The position numbers and the translations under genes were made by a program. Positions 5,976-7,176 of a DNA stretch of 7,176 nucleotides are shown piece by piece. This DNA comes from an uncultured Eubacteriales bacterium. Lineage in GTDB: Bacteria > Bacillota_A > Clostridia > Peptostreptococcales > Anaerovoracaceae. The notes below the pieces were generated by a model. That model had not been told where the DNA came from. It searched no databases and worked only from the letters and a program-made list of their open reading frames with translations. Position 1 is the stretch's first letter; each line of letters begins with the position of its first letter. The DNA is taken from assembly GCA_902790885.1 (NCBI GenBank), contig CADATR010000089.1, positions 1 through 7,176 of the forward strand, written 5' to 3'.

Positions 5976-6770
5976 ATGAATATAACTATCGGCGGATTAA
6001 ATATAAACTATAAGATAAGCGGCCCGGACGGGAGCAAGGATGCTCCTGTTCTTGTTGTGCTCCAGGGCTGGGGCACAGGGATGGAAATATATGATTCAGT
6101 GGCGGCTGCTGTAAATGACAGGTACAGGGTAGTGCAGTTCGACCTTCCGGGATTCGGCTCCAGCGACGAGCCGCCGGAGGCGTGGAATGTCGACGCGTAT
6201 GCCGACTTCTTCTGCAGCTTCATGGAGGCGCTGGGAATAAAGAAGGCTGTGCTGCTTGGCCATTCGTACGGCGGACGTGTCATAATAAAGCTCGCCGCGA
6301 GGGAGAGCCTGCCGTTTGAGATCGAAAAGATCGTTCTGGTAGACAGCGCAGGAGTCATGCCTGAGAGAAGCGCTTCACAGAAACTGAAGGTGAAGATCTA
6401 TAAGATCAAGAGAAACTTCCTCACAAGCAAGCCGATCCACTCGATGTTTCCTGAGGTCATCGATTACTGGATGAGCAAGCAGGGCTCAGAAGACTACAGG
6501 AACGCGAGCCCTGTTATGAAGAAGTGCCTCGTGATGGCAGTAAATGAAGACCTTCAGCATCTTATGCCTTCCATAGAGCAGGAGGTGCTGCTGGTGTGGG
6601 GCGACCTCGACGTCGATACCCCGATAAGCGACGCTCACAAGATGGAGGCGCAGATGCCAAACGCCGGGCTCGTGGTGCTTGAGGGGACAGACCACTATTC
6701 GTTCCTTTACAAACCTGTCGAGTTCAAAGGCATGCTGAGGGCCTTCCTCGGGATCGGAGGTGCGGCATGA
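5976..6770 (+). CDS. Alpha/beta fold hydrolase
   Basis: This is a 264-residue soluble alpha/beta hydrolase with a full catalytic triad: nucleophile elbow GHSYGG (Ser97), acid Asp212 in WGDLDVDTP, and His240 in GTDHYSFLY. The oxyanion-hole region is LQGWGTG (29-35), with Gln where many relatives have His, and FDLPGFGSSDEP (55-66) is the usual loop after strand 4. A cap region of charged helices (about 130-185) includes KLKVKIYKIKRNFL. It has no signal peptide. The start codon at 5976 has only a weak GGAT before it and lies 12 bases behind xpt, so translation may depend on coupling. Its stop overlaps the next start as ATGA. The substrate is unknown: the family spans esterases, thioesterases, dehalogenases and more. 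The coupling to a putative cell-wall ligase-like gene suggests a cell-envelope or housekeeping role rather than purine breakdown (inference). Confidence 0.88.
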   Translation: MNITIGGLNINYKISGPDGSKDAPVLVVLQGWGTGMEIYDSVAAAVNDRYRVVQFDLPGFGSSDEPPEAWNVDAYADFFCSFMEALGIKKAVLLGHSYGGRVIIKLAARESLPFEIEKIVLVDSAGVMPERSASQKLKVKIYKIKRNFLTSKPIHSMFPEVIDYWMSKQGSEDYRNASPVMKKCLVMAVNEDLQHLMPSIEQEVLLVWGDLDVDTPISDAHKMEAQMPNAGLVVLEGTDHYSFLYKPVEFKGMLRAFLGIGGAA

Positions 6771-7176
6771 TAATACGCAATCTGATCTCGCTGCTCCTCG
6801 GCGTACCTGCTTTCTGGCTGGCGCTGCGCTATAACATGCACATGTTCCAGCTCAACACATACATGAACAATGAGCAGAACGAGTGGCTCCGGCGCAACAG
6901 CCATCTGCAGTGGATACTGAACTTCGCGGTGGCTGTCGGTCTCATACGAATCGGCGGAGGTGTGATAATAAAGCAGCCATGGTTCGGTATCGTGATGGAC
7001 ATCCTGATATGGCTGACACTCATCGTCATCATACTGGTATACAGGCTGATGAAGGAGATGAACTCCAAAAAGCCTCTTAAGTTCACTCCGAGGGTAAAAA
7101 GGATGATCGCGACAGACATTGTGCTCTGCCTGCTGGTCCTTCTGATACCGGTTATTCTGATCGCATCGATGGGAGG
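6767..7176 (+). CDS. Multi-spanning membrane protein N-terminus, possibly membrane-anchored Mur-ligase-like (partial)
   Basis: The start ATG overlaps the stop of the hydrolase gene (ATGA, 6767-6770), and GGAGG at 6756-6760 lies 6 bases upstream, so the two are translationally coupled. The frame stays open to the window end (136 complete codons). Hydrophobic stretches at about 5-21, 47-62, 72-93 and 113-133 predict four membrane segments. Between the first two lies FQLNTYMNNEQNEWLRRN (27-44), and between the last two a basic stretch with KKPLKFTPRVKRM (101-113). These short blocks and the position after an alpha/beta hydrolase recall MurF-like Mur ligases with an N-terminal membrane part in Clostridia. 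The ligase domain itself, with its GTNGK/P-loop, would lie beyond the window, so the identity is a guess from the N-terminus. It could be another membrane protein. Confidence 0.72.
   Translation, partial: MIIRNLISLLLGVPAFWLALRYNMHMFQLNTYMNNEQNEWLRRNSHLQWILNFAVAVGLIRIGGGVIIKQPWFGIVMDILIWLTLIVIILVYRLMKEMNSKKPLKFTPRVKRMIATDIVLCLLVLLIPVILIASMG

Overview
The window (about 50% G+C, dense genes, strong GGAGG-type ribosome binding sites, intrinsic terminators with T-tracts) looks like the chromosome of an anaerobic Firmicute, probably a gut-type Clostridia member. This rests on gene content and resemblance of the protein motifs to known families. The genus cannot be read from the sequence.

Positions 1-5302 carry part of the catabolic gene set known in E. 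coli as ygeW/ygeY/hyuA/yqeA. This set is linked to selenium-dependent molybdenum hydroxylases and, in more recent work on gut bacteria, to anaerobic urate/purine breakdown. The order here is: the 3' half of a hydantoinase/dihydropyrimidinase gene (1-750, broken by an in-frame TAG at 82-84); a promoter region with a palindrome (756-823); a ygeW-type knotted carbamoyltransferase (890-2086) with carbamate kinase 20 bp behind it (2107-3051); a convergently oriented YheO/DauR-type PAS-HTH regulator (3088-3741, minus strand) with its own terminator; a divergent control region (3742-3850); and a ygeY-type M20 metallohydrolase (3851-5251) closed by a strong terminator (5275-5302).

The likely joint logic is as follows. 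The hydantoinase opens a ring to give an N-carbamoyl (ureido) compound, and the M20 enzyme hydrolyses an amide or ureido bond. The YgeW enzyme phosphorolyses a ureido intermediate to carbamoyl phosphate plus an amine, and carbamate kinase turns carbamoyl phosphate and ADP into ATP, CO2 and NH3. The exact substrates are inferred from the family and context. The regulator gene lies inside the cluster. A 10-base motif, ACTATTTTAG, is shared between the ygeW promoter region and the regulator/ygeY control region and is a candidate operator. E. coli uses a sigma54-type activator (YgeV) at the corresponding place, so the control here looks different.

From 5303 on, a second block runs in the same direction: xanthine phosphoribosyltransferase (xpt, 5388-5963), an alpha/beta hydrolase (5976-6770), and the start of a multi-spanning membrane protein (6767 to the window end) whose N-terminus resembles membrane-anchored Mur-ligase-like proteins. 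Xpt may also salvage xanthine produced in the same purine pathway, but it has a separate transcription start and is common in Firmicutes. No tRNA, rRNA, CRISPR array, insertion sequence or riboswitch was seen. No gene-free stretch exceeds 140 bases.
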